NCBI RefSeq assembly: GCF_028502605.1
Contig: NC_079232.1
Span: 3,162,001-3,226,000 of the forward strand
Direction: 5' to 3'
Source: Trichoderma breve
Lineage: Eukaryota > Ascomycota > Sordariomycetes > Hypocreales > Hypocreaceae
DNA: 64,000 bases
Shown one piece after another: positions 21,604-33,755 of this stretch; within the stretch, counting starts at the first letter, position 1; the number at the start of each line of letters is the position of its first letter. A program made the position numbers and the translations under genes. The notes beneath the pieces are model-generated. The model did no database searches. It worked only from the letters and a program-made list of their open reading frames with translations, and had not been told where the DNA came from.

Positions 21604-22508
21604 AGACGCAGCCAGGAACGGTAACTATTTAGATTAATTTATTGTTTTTTTCATTGCACACTATTTGTAGTTGGCTCAAAGAGTGCAGCGGTGGAGTTTT
21701 GAACAGACGGTAACTCTATTACTGCAAAATATAGCATCATTGCTTTTTAAATGAAGGGCGCGATAACAAGAGGTGAAATTTCGTGAATTTTTGTAAAAAC
21801 AATATTCCACTACTTGGGCAGTTATTGATGCCTATATCATCTACATTGTGAGAAGATGTCTGTATGTAACGGTGAAACCCCCACGCTAAAAGCCTAGTCG
21901 TCACGCTGATCTCTTCTATAAACGCGCTTTGTAGTTGCGAAGGCTGCCTGGCTTTACTATTACTGATGGTTTCGAGGATTTGAAGCTATTGGACATAGGG
22001 CATCCTCTGTCACAGTCGTGCAGGCAATGCATCGCTAGTGCTGATTCCGGTCTGTAAACGAGGCCAGGCTTCAGCGACATGGGAATGAGCACCAACTTTT
22101 CTGTCCAATCAACCTGGCTTCAGCGATTCATGTTTACAGCCCCTCGATGCTACAGCACTGCGCGGCTTTCTTGATCCGACAGCCCAGCAAGCCTTCTGAG
22201 ATCGGATTCCCCCCTATGGGAATCTAGAAGACGAGTAGAAACTTTGTCATTTAACCTACACAAGCACAAAATAATAGGCGTAGGCCATCAGGGCTCGGCG
22301 GCCTATTATTATTGAGCTGCGTGGCGGACATCACACCGAGGAGCCTTTTCCGCAGCGAAAGGCGACCATTCCAACCACAGTCAACTTCTCTTTGTGGTCA
22401 AGGACCAAATTAGGACCTCTACGTTACTGTTTCTATGTCAAACGATCGTTGCCGCTCAGCTACTGTAATACCGCCATTATTTCCACACCAAACATCGTTG
22501 TCAAAGCC
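21604..22508. other. Intergenic, 0.9 kb
   Basis: 3' flank of the reductase and 5' flank of the NACHT-WD40 gene. The phrase GGCTTCAGCGA occurs twice (near 22067 and 22118). No gene or RNA was recognised. Confidence 0.4.
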
Positions 22509-25500
22509 ATGGGACTTAAGAGCTTGTGGAAGCGGGTGAATACATCATCGTCACCTAATTCTCCTCAGCAATCCACAGGTATGTTCATTCTAGACGGCAA
22601 AGATGAGAGGCTTGGAACTCAGATTTATGGCAGAAGCCCGATTCACGAAGCAAGAAGTGAAGCATGGCTCGAAAGCGCCCTTCGGTAGTAGGACAGAGCT
22701 GCGTACACCAGAGATCGAATCAAGAGAACCGCAGCAAACAAAACTTTCTAAATCTCAGAGACTCTGGAACACTGCTTACGATAGTCTCGAGGAGGATGAA
22801 GACACCGCAGGGCTTGTCACGTCTTATGTGAAAACCTTGACCACGGTTCTTGAAGCCAGGCCTGACATTGTTTCTGGCGCCGGCGCTCCAGCCAATCTGA
22901 AAGACCCGACCATGAGACAAATGTTTATGAAGAAACTGGTGGAAGGGGGCCTAGCCAAAATTTCAACGCCTTCGAAGCTTACGAAAGGCATGGGCGACGT
23001 TGCCCAGTTCATCATCTCAGCCAAAGGGTCAATCGACGCAGCTATCCAAAACATACCGCAGGCTGCGCTACCATGGGCTGGTGTTTGTATTGGACTGCAG
23101 GTGAGCGGCACACTTATCTTGTGTTTCTTTAATCCCCGTTCACTCGTCTCCATCTAGATTCTTCTGAATCCCGCAAAAGCGACAAAATCCAATCTTTCTG
23201 GCATCGTACACGTCGTCTCTAGAATGGATTGGTATTGTGCTCTCACAGAACATCTTCTAAATAAAGATTGCGTCAACGAGTCTCTTGAAATGATTCTGCC
23301 CCAGTTAGAGGCAAAGGTCCTCGCGCTCTACAAGGCCCTTCTGCTGTATCAGATGAAAAGCGTATGCTCCTACTACCGGCAGCAGGGCCTTGTCTTCCTC
23401 CGCAACCTTGTGAGTTGGGATGATTGGAATGGCGAGCTGAAGACCGTTGAAGATGCGGAAGCTACTCTTCAGAAGGATTCAGATCAGTATAACAAGTTCC
23501 ATGCGAAAAGCGCCCTAGCGCAACTTGTCGAGCGTGCCAAGGGCATGGAAGAATTGCTTGGAGACATACATCAGACTCTTCGAGAATTTTTAACCTTGCA
23601 AAAGGAACTGCGGCTTGATGAAATTGACAGAAAATGCCGCTGGGATCTTCGAGTTGTTGATCCGAGAGACGATATGAAGAAAATCGAGAACAAGAAAGAC
23701 ACTCTACTCCCTGAAGCATACGAATGGGTACTTGGCACAGAGCAGTATACGCGCTTCACACAATGGGATGGTCCACTTAACCACAGCTCATGCCAACTGT
23801 TGTGGATAAAGGGACATGCCGGCACGGGAAAGACGATGCTCTTGATGGGCATCATTCGCAGCCTTGAGAAACAGCAAGATTTCCGTGCCCCTGGCATCTC
23901 GTGCTTCTTCTGCCAAGGAACAGATGTAACTTTGAACAGTGCAACCGCCGCTCTAAGGTCTTTGGTCTGGATGCTCGTGGTTGAGCAGCCGAATCTCATG
24001 TCGCATCTGCGCAAGAAGTACACAGACTCTGGCACAGCTCTTTTCCAAGACTCAAACGCCTTTTTTGCACTCTCTGAAGCATTTTTGAGCATGCTAGACG
24101 ATCCCGAACTGTCTCCTGTCCTTTTTGTGGTCGATGCCCTTGATGAGTGCAACAGGGAAAAGCCGGGGTTGAATGAATTACTTGACCTCATTTCAAAATC
24201 CATCAAACGCTCTGACAAGGTGAAGTGGCTATGCTCTAGCCGACCTGAGATTGATGTTCTTTGCAGGCTCAAGAACTTGACTGTGAGTTCACCTAATAAT
24301 TCGGAGAACCTAGTTGAATTAGATGCGCAGCGTCTGGCCCGCCCCGTGGATGCATACATCGACCACAAGCTCACGGCCCTGAGGGGTAGAGATGGGTACG
24401 ACGCGAGCATTTTAGCTGAGATCTCAAATGAGGTCCGTCAACGAGCTATGAACACATTTCTTTGGGTATCACTTGCATTTCAGCATATCGAAGACATCCA
24501 TGGAGAGTATGCTGTCCAGGACATCAAAGCCATGCCTCCGGGATTGTTAGAGCTATACGACCACATGATGACCAGGATTGAGAGCGTGAAGAGGATAAAG
24601 CCTCAAGATTGCAAGAAAGTTCTGATATGCGCCGTTCTTGCGTTCCGTCCCATCTCTCTCTCTGAGTTGGCCGCTCTGTCTGACATGTCACACAACATGA
24701 CTATGACGGCTATTGAGTTATGCGGCTCATTTCTGGCAATGAGAGAGGAAACAGTGTACCTGATCCACCAGTCTGCCAAGGATTATTTATATGACAACTT
24801 CAATCGCCGGCTTCAATCGTCCGAAACTGCCCAAGGGCATGTAGACATGGGCAGACGCTCAATTGGCGCAATGACTAAGTTTCTGAAACAAAACATGTAT
24901 GGCCTCGATTACGGTTTCACACCGAAAAACCTCGAACCCCCACAGTGGGATCGTGTGGCTTCGATATGGTATTCCTGTCTTTTCTGGGCCGACCATTTCG
25001 TCGCCGGAACTAGCGAAAACCCCGAGGGCAAGAGCGCGTTGGTGGATGATGGGGAAGTAATTGGATTTCTGAGAGAGAAACTCCTGCAATGGCTGGAATA
25101 TCTATCCGTACTGGAAAGGCTCTCGGATGGGCTATACTCGATTAGAAAACTTCTACGGATTACTCAGGTAAGCTTATGATTCCCTCCTTTTCTTATAGTT
25201 GCTAACTGTCCATACAGAAATCCTCTCAGTTGGCTCGATTCCTAAATGACATCGAAGCATTTATCCAAAGTCACGGGTCAATCATAGAACGAGCTCCGCT
25301 CCAGATATATGCATCCGCACTGGTTTTCAGCCCAACGACAAGTGAGGTCAGGGTCACGCAGTGGAAGTATAGGCTGCCATTCATCCAGACGGTAGCAGGA
25401 ACCATAACCCATTGGGATACGAACCGCCAGACACTCGAGGGACATGGTTACTGGGTTAGATCTGTGGCCTTCTCTCCTGACGGTAAGACGCTAGCCTCAG

Positions 25501-27227
25501 CGTCAGACGACAAGACTATCCGATTGTGGGATGCAGCCACGGGAAGCTACCAACAGACGCTCGATGGACATTCTAAGGGTGTAATATTGCTAACTTTCTC
25601 GCCCGATGGCAGAAAATTAGCTTCAGCATCAGATGATACCACAATCCGGCTCTGGGACGTAGCAACATGGAGCCACCAAACCTTCAGGGGACATAGCCAT
25701 TGGGTCAAATCCATGGCCTTCTCTCCTAACGGCAAGATGCTAGCCTCAGCATCAGACGACAAGACTATCCAACTCTGGGACGCGGCTACAGGAGGCCACA
25801 AAATATTTAAGAAGGATAGTGATTATCTTATCTTGTCTCTAGCTTTCTCACCCGACGGTAAAACGTTGGCCTCAGCATCAGACGATAAGTCTATTCGACT
25901 CTGGGATATAACGACAGGGAGCCATCATACTCTCCAAGGACATGACAATCTTGTAAGGTCTGTCGCTTTTTCGCCCGATGGTAAAATATTGGCCTCGGCA
26001 TCAGACGATAACGTCCAGCTCTGGGATATGGCTACAGGAGGCCACGAAACGCTCAAGGGGCACGATGACGGGGTTAATTCTGTGGGTTTTTCACCCGATG
26101 GCAAACTGTTGGCCTCAGCATCAGACGACGAAACTATCCGGCTCTGGGATATAACTGAAAAGACTTGTCTGCATGTACTTAAGGGACATACCGATTATGT
26201 TAATTCTGCAGTTTTTTCACCTGATGGCAAAACACTGGCCTCGGCATCAGATGACACCACTGTCCGGTTATGGGATATAACTGCGAAGAGTTACCTACAT
26301 ACTCTTGAGGCACATAGCGATTGGATTCTATCTGTGGCCTTTTCACCTAACCGGAAGATACTAGCGTCAGCAGCAAAAGATAAAACCATTCAGCTTTGGA
26401 ATACGGCCACATGGAGTCCCCTACATACGCTTAAGCGAGATAGCAACTGGGCGAGGTCTATGACTTTTTCAGCTGACAGTAAAACACTAGCCTCGGTATC
26501 AGATGATCAAACTATTTGGCTCTGGGATACAGCTACAGGAAGCCACCTACGTACAATTGAGGGACGCGGCGAATATGTTTATTCTATAGCTTTTTCACCT
26601 GATACTAAGACGCTGGCCTTGGCTTCAAGAGATTCAACTATCCATCTCTGGGATATGGCCACAGACAACCTCTTACGGCAGCTCAAGGGACATTACAAAC
26701 CAGTTATGTCTGTGGCTTTTTCACCCGACGGCAAGATACTAGCCTCAGGATCATACGATAAAACTATCCGGTTCTGGAATATAGCTGAAGGGAGTCACAT
26801 ACAGACGCTTGAGGGGCATAGCAATTGCGTTAGATCCGTAGCCTTCTCTCCTAACGGCAAGATTCTAGCCTCTGCATCAGACGATAATACTATCCGGCTC
26901 TGGGATACAGCCACGGGAAATCACCTACACACATTTGAAGGATATACGGTTGTGGCTGTGGGATTTTCGCCCGACGGCAGATACCTTATGACGAATTACG
27001 GATCGCTCCGGTTAGCACACATATCCACCTTATCCGAGCACTTTTCTACTGAGGGTTGTTCTGACCATGCTCTGTATGTCGACGGGGAGTGGGTGACTAT
27101 AGATGGCAAGAAAAGCCTCTGGCTTCCTGCTGACTACAGATCTACTTCAGTAGCAGTAGATGGAAATAAGATGGTACTGGGACATGAATCCGGCAGGTTA
27201 ACGTTCTTGGAAGTAAATTTTTCATGA
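22509..27227 (+). CDS. NOD-like receptor: NACHT domain with WD40 repeats (HET-E/HET-D-like architecture)
   Basis: Four exons (22509-22578, 22634-23100, 23158-25167, 25218-27227) give 1518 aa without a stop. The first splice is the least certain; it joins [14 protein letters not shown]... to EARFTKQ. Residues about 60-330 resemble the NACHT_N (NWD) region found ahead of many fungal NACHTs. The P-loop GHAGTGKT is at 398-405 and Walker [11 protein letters not shown] at 501-510, with a STAND-type C-terminal half containing [20 protein letters not shown]. Exon 4 (850-1518) encodes twelve full WD40 repeats and a degenerate thirteenth (about 921-1440). HET-E and HET-D relatives recognise partners through these repeats and trigger cell death between incompatible strains. 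No HET or patatin domain leads the protein, so its output is unclear. Confidence 0.9.
25425..26990 (+). repeat. Array of 12-13 WD40-coding repeats (about 126 bp units)
   Basis: In-frame units share near-identical DNA for the phrases [14 protein letters not shown] and IRLWD. They vary in the residues after the GH dipeptide and at the blade edge (HGYW, HSKG, HSHW, DSDY, HDNL, HDDG, HTDY, HSDW, DSNW, GEY, HYKP, HSNC). Conserved framework with variable surface positions is the pattern known from HET-E/HET-D repeats that are reshuffled by recombination. Copy number could vary between strains and be miscounted by short-read assembly. Confidence 0.9.
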
Positions 27228-28600
27228 AAAAATACGACTAGGAACATTGAACCCAAAGTCACTACCAGATTTCTCATTGAAGAGCCCAGAGAGTATTTCT
27301 CTTCTTACATGGCCTCATAACTGCTAACCGGAAATTGGAAAGAGGAGTTTCCGACCATGAGGTGGGAGCTTGCTAAGTAACTGCTCTATCCTACCTAAAC
27401 TATGGCCCAAAGCTATAAAATTATATGTCTAACATCAGTGAGCTGTATTGTGAGTGATAAACGACGACGAGCTCCCTCAAGTATGGATCCCATGTCAGGG
27501 AGTATAATGATTCAGACCGCGAAGTGAGTTGTTATCACCAGCATTGCGAGAGACTATAACAACTGGGTTGAGAATCAGCTACACGACTCTATTTGGCCTT
27601 TTTCATAGTTCGGCACATTGAGCTTGTCAACGCTGGGCTCGAGGACCCACAAAGGTCACTGCCGGCACTAGTGCTAAAATAGTTAGCTCATATCTAAAAT
27701 AGTGGGGCACTGAACCAGGGTCCAATTACCGAAAAAGGTAAGTGTATGCCAGTAACGGCAATTCTGCAAATGTTAGTCATGAGCATTATGCAAGCAGCCA
27801 CCAGCCTCAGTATGACAGAGGTGGTAGTCCGCTAATTCAGGCATACCGTCATAAACATACGATCGTTAAGGTATGTTTGGTCATACATCCGAGCGGCGTC
27901 AGGGTGCGCTCACAGTTTATCCGAGGGGCATCGGCAACTCTTTTATTTATACAGAAGTCAATCGTGATTACCCAGCACCACACATTAGCTGAGCGACGAG
28001 CAGCTAGATGATGCGAAGCAATGCGTTGAGGCCTAGCGCAGGACTTGAGCCAATAGCCACTACAAAACATAATCGCAGAGCTTGAGCCTTATTCGTACTC
28101 GTACATCTTTTCTACTATTGCATGGCGTGACTTTACCCCAACTCCGAGCTGGGTCGGAAGAGATGTATAAGCCACCTCTATTTGTTTGCCCAGCTTATTG
28201 CTGGAAAATAAGGCTTTGGTGATAAATCGTGCATGGCAACAGCTTAGTTGATCCAATGCACTCTTCCATCTCGATCCATCTTCAAACCTTCAACAAACCT
28301 TGTAGTCAATTTCAACACTTTTACGTTACAAATCAATCATGTTCTGATAAGCTTGCGATGAGTCTCGCACTTCGAGACACGGAATGATTACATGCACTGT
28401 TCATTCGTAAGCTATGCCATTGCTTGTTCAAATTAGACTTGTAGATGTCATATTTTCCTATATATAATGCCCTTTGGTAACTCAGCTTCAAAAAACTATC
28501 CATCAAGCAATCAACCAACCAATCAAGCAATCAATCAATTGTCAGAACAACAATCACCAACTCAGATATTCGCATCTCTGTGCAATCAACATCAATAGCC
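27228..28600. other. Intergenic, 1.4 kb
   Basis: Between the NACHT-WD40 gene and the HD-domain gene. A CAATCAA-rich stretch (about 28498-28540) lies in the likely leader of the HD gene. The short open frames here do not look like protein. No transposon ends were seen. Confidence 0.4.
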
Positions 28601-29407
28601 ATGGCGTCATCAACTACCAACCCCTTCCCTTCTTTCCCCTTGACCGGGATCGAGTTTCCCACCACTCCCCTCGTGCTAGCTTCTTACTATCAAGCAAAGA
28701 AGTATTCGACCCCAGGAGTCTTGAATCATGTTCTGCGCAGTGCAGCCTTTTGTCTTCTTCTCCAGAAGAAGATGCCCGAGTTCTCCAAGCTGGGCGATGA
28801 ACTTGACAAGGAGCTCATTGTCGTGAGCTGTCTCCTCCACGATCTCGCCTGGTCCAAGAACAAGGAGATTGTGACCAACACCAGGCGTTTCGAGGTCGAC
28901 GGTGCCAACCTCGCTCGCGACTTCATCGACTCATACCCCGAGAAGGAGAGCACCTGGGACAGGAAGGGTCGCCGCATGCAGCTGGCCTGGGACTCCATCG
29001 CCCTGCACACGATGGAAGTCTTTGCGCCCTGGAAGGAGCCCGAGGTTGCTCTAGTCCACTACGGCATTCACGGTGACCTTCTTGGACCGAGCCTGCACCT
29101 CCTCGGCCTTCCGGAGGACCTGCCAAACCTGAAGGGTGTCATGACCGATGAAGAGTTCAAGGAAATCTGCAACGCGTTCCCTCGTAACGGCTTTGCCGAC
29201 GAATTCAAGGAGATCTTCTGCGGCTTGTGCAGAGACAGGGGCCGCTACACCTTCGACAGCACCGTTGTGCACTACGGACTGGAATGGGGCTTTGATGGCA
29301 AGGGTACTGGAAAGGAGGAGTTCAACAAGTTTGTGGAGGATACTCAGCGCGCCAAGAATCTGTACAAGATGATGAGCTCCATTGATAAGCTCGCTGACGA
29401 AAAATAA
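28601..29407 (+). CDS. HD-domain hydrolase, cyanamide-hydratase-like
   Basis: An intronless gene of 268 aa; ATG 28601 sits in a good context (GCCATGGCG) and is the first of the frame. The HD metal-binding pattern is present: His43 in LNHVLRSA, His80-Asp81 in CLLHDLAWSKN, later histidines in ALHTMEVF and VHYGIHGDLLGP, and a C-terminal Asp. Length and order fit the fungal cyanamide hydratase family (hydration of cyanamide to urea at a zinc site) and its many uncharacterised relatives. G+C at third positions is clearly higher than in the flanking genes, suggesting good expression or a different history. The presence of a DUF4188 monooxygenase next door, convergent, hints at a small detoxification set. 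Real substrate unknown. Confidence 0.85.
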   Translation: MASSTTNPFPSFPLTGIEFPTTPLVLASYYQAKKYSTPGVLNHVLRSAAFCLLLQKKMPEFSKLGDELDKELIVVSCLLHDLAWSKNKEIVTNTRRFEVDGANLARDFIDSYPEKESTWDRKGRRMQLAWDSIALHTMEVFAPWKEPEVALVHYGIHGDLLGPSLHLLGLPEDLPNLKGVMTDEEFKEICNAFPRNGFADEFKEIFCGLCRDRGRYTFDSTVVHYGLEWGFDGKGTGKEEFNKFVEDTQRAKNLYKMMSSIDKLADEK

Positions 29408-29801
29408 ACGGACCTCGACTTTTTGTTTGTTTTAACATAGACTCGATTAGAAGACCCTGACCACTCGTTTTGCGAGTAATTGTTAAATTAGTATGCTACA
29501 AATTGATTATACTTTTGGCTCCCGCTTATTTATAATATCATTTTGCGTTTTATATTGGTCTAATATGTTGGGATGTCATCACAAGTGCATGTTTAACACG
29601 AAGCAAAGTTAATAGACACAGAGGCAGCAGCAGTACATAACAAGTTGAACTAAAGGCAAAACACAAAGTCAAATTTTATTAGAAAGGATACCAATTATCT
29701 CGTTTCATCAATCCTTCAAATCTGCAATCTATAGCGCTACAGATATCCAGATTTAGAGTCCTCTTGTTCCATTTTCAGAGGATACATAACATATTAACCA
29801 T
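29408..29801. other. 3' intergenic between convergent genes
   Basis: AT-rich, with several polyadenylation-like ATTAAA and AATATT stretches. Nothing else was seen. Confidence 0.4.
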
Positions 29802-30790
29802 TCATTTTTCAGACTGGCTCGCAGACGGATCGTCCCCGTAGACGTCGTGGTCGTTGCCCTCGCTCAGTACCATACGCCCCTTGCTGCTCCTCAGCAGCCC
29901 CCTGCTCGCATCAACCAGTGGGCTAGTCCACTTCGTCTGGCCGTCCACGTCCATCTTATACGTCGTGGCACCCAACCCGGTGGGATGGTAGTTGACAAAG
30001 ATGCTCTCCCACTTCCGAGCAGGGACCTGATAGACCTCATGCATGATGCTGAACAGGCGGCCCTCCTTGGCCTTGCCGCGGCCCATGATGTCCTTGTTCC
30101 AGTAGCTCCAGGCCTCGCGGTGCACACCGCCCGGCACGTGGCACCACTTGTGCAGCCCCTCGTAGGTGCGGAAGTAGGCCAGGATCATCACCTCGTTAGC
30201 CGTCGCGCGCTCGTTGGCCAGGTAGCTGCAGGCGCCGAGATAGTCGTACTGTTCGCTGTGCTCGTCGAGGTCCTCGATCATGTCTCGAAAGAAGGTGCTG
30301 ATCTTGCGCATGTGCGGGTGGAAGACGCCGAGCGGGTGGTTGCTGCGAGCGGCGAGCTTGATGACGACGATTGGATTCTGCGATGGCGTCGTGCTGCCGG
30401 GGAACTGCGCGCTGACCTTTCCTGGCACGACGCCGGACATGTATGGATTGGCGCGCACGCCGCTCCAGATGAAGAGGCCGTCGATGAGGGAGGTGCCGAG
30501 GTAGAAGATGGACGGAATAATGGCGAAGCGAATGGGAAGGGCCAGCAAGAGTGCTGATTGCAGGAGAGCGCCGATGGCTACCCATGTCTGCAGTGGGAAA
30601 CCATCACGGATAAACTACAGCATGGATTGTAAGTCTGAGGCATGTGAGAGCAGCAAGAGTGGAGGGGAGATGTACATACGTTGGCTTTGACGGCAGTGAA
30701 GAACTGCGACTGAGGCCGTGTTCCTGATGGCGCGAGAATTGGTGAAAAGACGGCCATGGCAAATATCAGGCTATAGGATGCTTTCTTCAA
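29802..30790 (-). CDS. DUF4188 / monooxygenase af470-like membrane protein
   Basis: Two exons on the minus strand (30790-30680, 30614-29802; 65-nt intron, donor GTATGT, acceptor TGTAG) give 307 aa; a downstream Met at 30757 is an alternative start. Splicing yields VKANFIRDGFPLQTWVAIG, leading into two membrane segments (about 40-90). The soluble part holds ANPYMSGVVPGKVSA, NPIVVIKLAARSNHPLGVF, RATANEVMILAYFRTYEGLHKWCH and HREAWSYWNKD, all characteristic of the ABM-like DUF4188 family. The best-known member is the Fma-ABM monooxygenase of fumagillin biosynthesis. The fold suggests a small cofactor-independent oxygenase tethered to a membrane. It lies between the HD enzyme and a regulator/pump pair, so it could be part of a small metabolite locus. 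Confidence 0.85.
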
Positions 30791-31498
30791 TATTGTTTTC
30801 CGTGTTTGGTAGCTCTGGATGTGCTGTTGAATAGCTAATCGTCTTGGTGACAGTTATTGCACGCCAAATGAGTTGGAGGCATGGAGATGAAGCCATTTCT
30901 CATACATCTCTGCGACTTTATATCATTTCACCATCCAAGTTCAAAGATTGCGACGCTTTTGGGAGCGACAAGATTGACGCCAAGGAGCGCCGACTGTACT
31001 GACTGTTGGACGTTGGATGTTGGACGTTGGACGTTGTCATGTCAGAGAAGGTGCTCGTGTCATGTAGCAGCTGTAGGATTTATCCTACGCCCTACCATAC
31101 AAGTTCTGAGTATGTTGGCAGCTACCTGCTCCCGGCTCATAATGGTCTTTCATTGAAGTTCTGAGCCCCTGGTCGTATTCGGCACAGCCGGCGCCGATGC
31201 CACCGAAGCGGAACCCGTTGCTGCTGACCATCCATCGCACGAATCCTACATATGTAGTCAATCCTTGTTGAAGGCCTGCACCAATAAAGCAGCCAATGAT
31301 GCCTTTCTCTGAAGATGTGGATTCCTCGAATCCCTCTCCTCAGACGTATCGTTTCACAGAATGTGACAGACACTCCGCTCCGGAGGTGCCCGGGTAGTGA
31401 GACAGAGCGCATCCACAACACGGCTTCCGGCCCTTCTTCGATTCCAGCACCGTATACGGAGTAGATATATCAACATTTACCTATTTACAACCACTTAG
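30791..31498. other. Intergenic with small tandem repeat
   Basis: Upstream region of the DUF4188 gene and 3' flank of the regulator. GTTGGAY is repeated four times head-to-tail at 31005-31032. The nonamer TACGGAGTA occurs at 31455-31463. No coding frame was trusted. Confidence 0.5.
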
Positions 31499-33755
31499 CT
31501 ACCGGCCATTAATAACCGCATTCCAATCTGGTAAAAAAGGAATCTCTGGCATCAACAAATCCAGAGATCCAAAGACATTTTGGTTAGAACTAGCAGGGAA
31601 TTCAGAAACCCACTCGGGGAGGATCGATATCCCCGGGTCTATTGTAGGGGGGAGGATCTCGGCATTTGACGGACGCTGGCGAGTCCAGTATCTCCCACTG
31701 TGAGACTGAACCCAGACATCTCTGGTGGCCGCAGATGTCTGGGCATGCTGTCTCAGCGACCACGCCCGATGTCGAAGCTGGTTGAGAAACTTCCATATCC
31801 TGCCATGTCCGTGCTCGTCATGGACCGCCACAGGATGGCCCTGGAAATTCGGTCCACGGGGGATGAGTCCCTCGACTAGAGTCCAGGCACGATCTGCCTC
31901 GAACCCGCGAGGGTTCGGGTTGATACAGAGGCAACGTAGAACATAGGCGAGTGCGTACCACTGCGTATACATGCTGAAGAGCCATGTGAACCGCGACGCA
32001 AGGCCCTCTTTCAGCAGCACATGGCTGCTCTCCAGGCAGTCGCAGGCCAGCTTGAACGAGAGCTTGGGCGCGTCTGGTGTTGCATCGTCATCCTGCGCTT
32101 CCTTTTGCTTAGGTATAGAAATCTCCTTTCGTAACTGCAGCACGAATTCCATCTTTTTACAGGCCGTGGTGACATGCTGCGTGGCAATGTGCGGCAGATT
32201 AACCGGTGTCACAGAATTCGACCCGGGCGTGATGCCATATTTCTCTGCCATGTATTGGACTGGATCGGAGATTTTCCTCCTTCCTTTCTTTCGGGTACTA
32301 AGAAGAGCATCGCCGGAATCCTGCTGTTGCTTGTCGAGGATGGGATGAATCACGCGGCAGGCGTCGATCTGGATCAAGAAGAAGGACATCTCCGTCCAGC
32401 CACGCGATTCCGCCGGAAAATGCGTCATGTCCGGATAGATCTGGTCGTCATTCACATTCAAGGGCAGCCGTAGCCCCGTATTGGTGATATCGATTGTGGG
32501 CTGAAATCCTTGGTCCTCCGAAGCGCGCGATTCCAGCACACAAAGATGCCACCAGAGGCGAAGACGCATCTCCGACTCAAAGAGGCTCAGCTTGAGGGAG
32601 GCGCCGTCTCGGTGCAAGCCAATTGACTGGGCGAGCCGGATCACGAGTCCGTTAAGGACCCATACTGGCCGGCCAAGTTCATTTGCCCTTGAGCAAGTCT
32701 ATAGTAGCCATAGTCAGTTGAAGTAACGACAGGGTCAGTTCCAGGGCAGCCTAAGTCCTCACCACATAAATTGCGAGAGCTTGCAGGCCCGTCATATCAG
32801 GACGTTTCATGAAATCCGGCGTCACGAGAAGCCGGTCCAAGGCTGTCTGGTAGTGTTTTAGAAGGACGGGCTTCTCCCACGACAGATCGACGGGCTCGTC
32901 GCAATCGTGGTGACAAAGCGCCGTGACGGCAGCATAGTAGATGGCGAATGTCAGCGCCACCATGGAGGGCTGTGCGGACCGGGCGTCCAGAATCGTGGCC
33001 ACAACAGCAGACTGGATCGTTGGTATGTGCAAGATCTTGAGGACCGGATCGACCGACCTGACGTACACATTCCATAATCGGAGGGCGAGTTGGGCATCGG
33101 GATAGACATCCAGCAGATCAGAATCCCTGTCTGGCGGAGCAGCGGCACCTAGCTGTGTAGGAAGTCTGTGATGCGAGGCTGTATTCACCTGAAAGTGCGA
33201 AGGTGTTGTTTCTAGGCCAGGGGGTTGAGTGGGTTTGCTTCCGTCTTCTTGTAACGGTGGTTCGATATTCGAATTGTTCATTAACAGCTCCCATGTCGAT
33301 TTGGCTAAAGGCCGATCGGATGGTTGTTGCTGACTAGTTCTGATAGTATTGACATTGTCACTAATAGGTCGAGGCTGGATTGTAATCTCGGGCTCAGCAC
33401 GACCGCGACCGCGATTACTGCCACTATCGGCTTCTAATCCCGTAAGGACTCCGGTTCTCTCAACCAACAGCGATAGCAAGCTTTCCAGCCGTTCCAGACG
33501 GTTGGAGACGTCCCGGAGAGTGCAAGGTTTCTGTGCCGCGTCGGGGTCTCTTGTGGGATACACGCATGTCATGCCATGTCTCGAACAGTTTGCGCAAGGC
33601 ACGCCACGGTCACAGCGAATCTTTCTCTGGTAACATCCTTCACAGGACCGTGTCCCTCGACTAGAACTCTGGAGAACCGATTCCCGGAGTGGCGGTGCCG
33701 GCGCCGAGTCCTCTTCATCGACCGAGGCAGCAAGCCTTTTTGGTGCTCGATCCAT
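31499..33755 (-). CDS. Zn2Cys6 transcription factor with fungal_trans domain
   Basis: Two exons on the minus strand (33755-32763, 32698-31499; 64-nt intron, donor GTGAGG, acceptor CTATAG) give 730 aa. The zinc cluster is at residues 38-64 (Cys38, 41, 48, 54, 57, 64; CEGCYQRKIRCDRGVPCANC), followed by a coiled-coil-like leucine stretch (LRDVSNRLERLESLLSLL). The middle homology region includes ALAIYVVTCSRANELG formed by the splice and LRLWWHLCVLESRASEDQG, a hallmark of the fungal-specific TF domain. It is divergent from a DHA1 pump across 577 bases, and that region holds a CGG-N10-CCG site. It is likely a local regulator of the pump and perhaps of the DUF4188 gene. Confidence 0.92.

Noticed and set aside
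23571..24410. 279-codon open frame on the minus strand within the NACHT gene
   Set aside because: Antisense shadow of the NACHT exon; Ser/Arg-rich with no family pattern.
29847..30557. 236-codon open frame on the plus strand across the DUF4188 gene
   Set aside because: It is antisense to a well-supported two-exon gene; the Ala/Val/Asp-rich translation is the mirror of GC-rich codons.
31179..31197. TCGG-N11-CCGA in the DUF4188 upstream region
   Set aside because: The spacing (11) matches neither the N16 cluster sites nor the N10 site at 33881, so a shared regulator is not supported.
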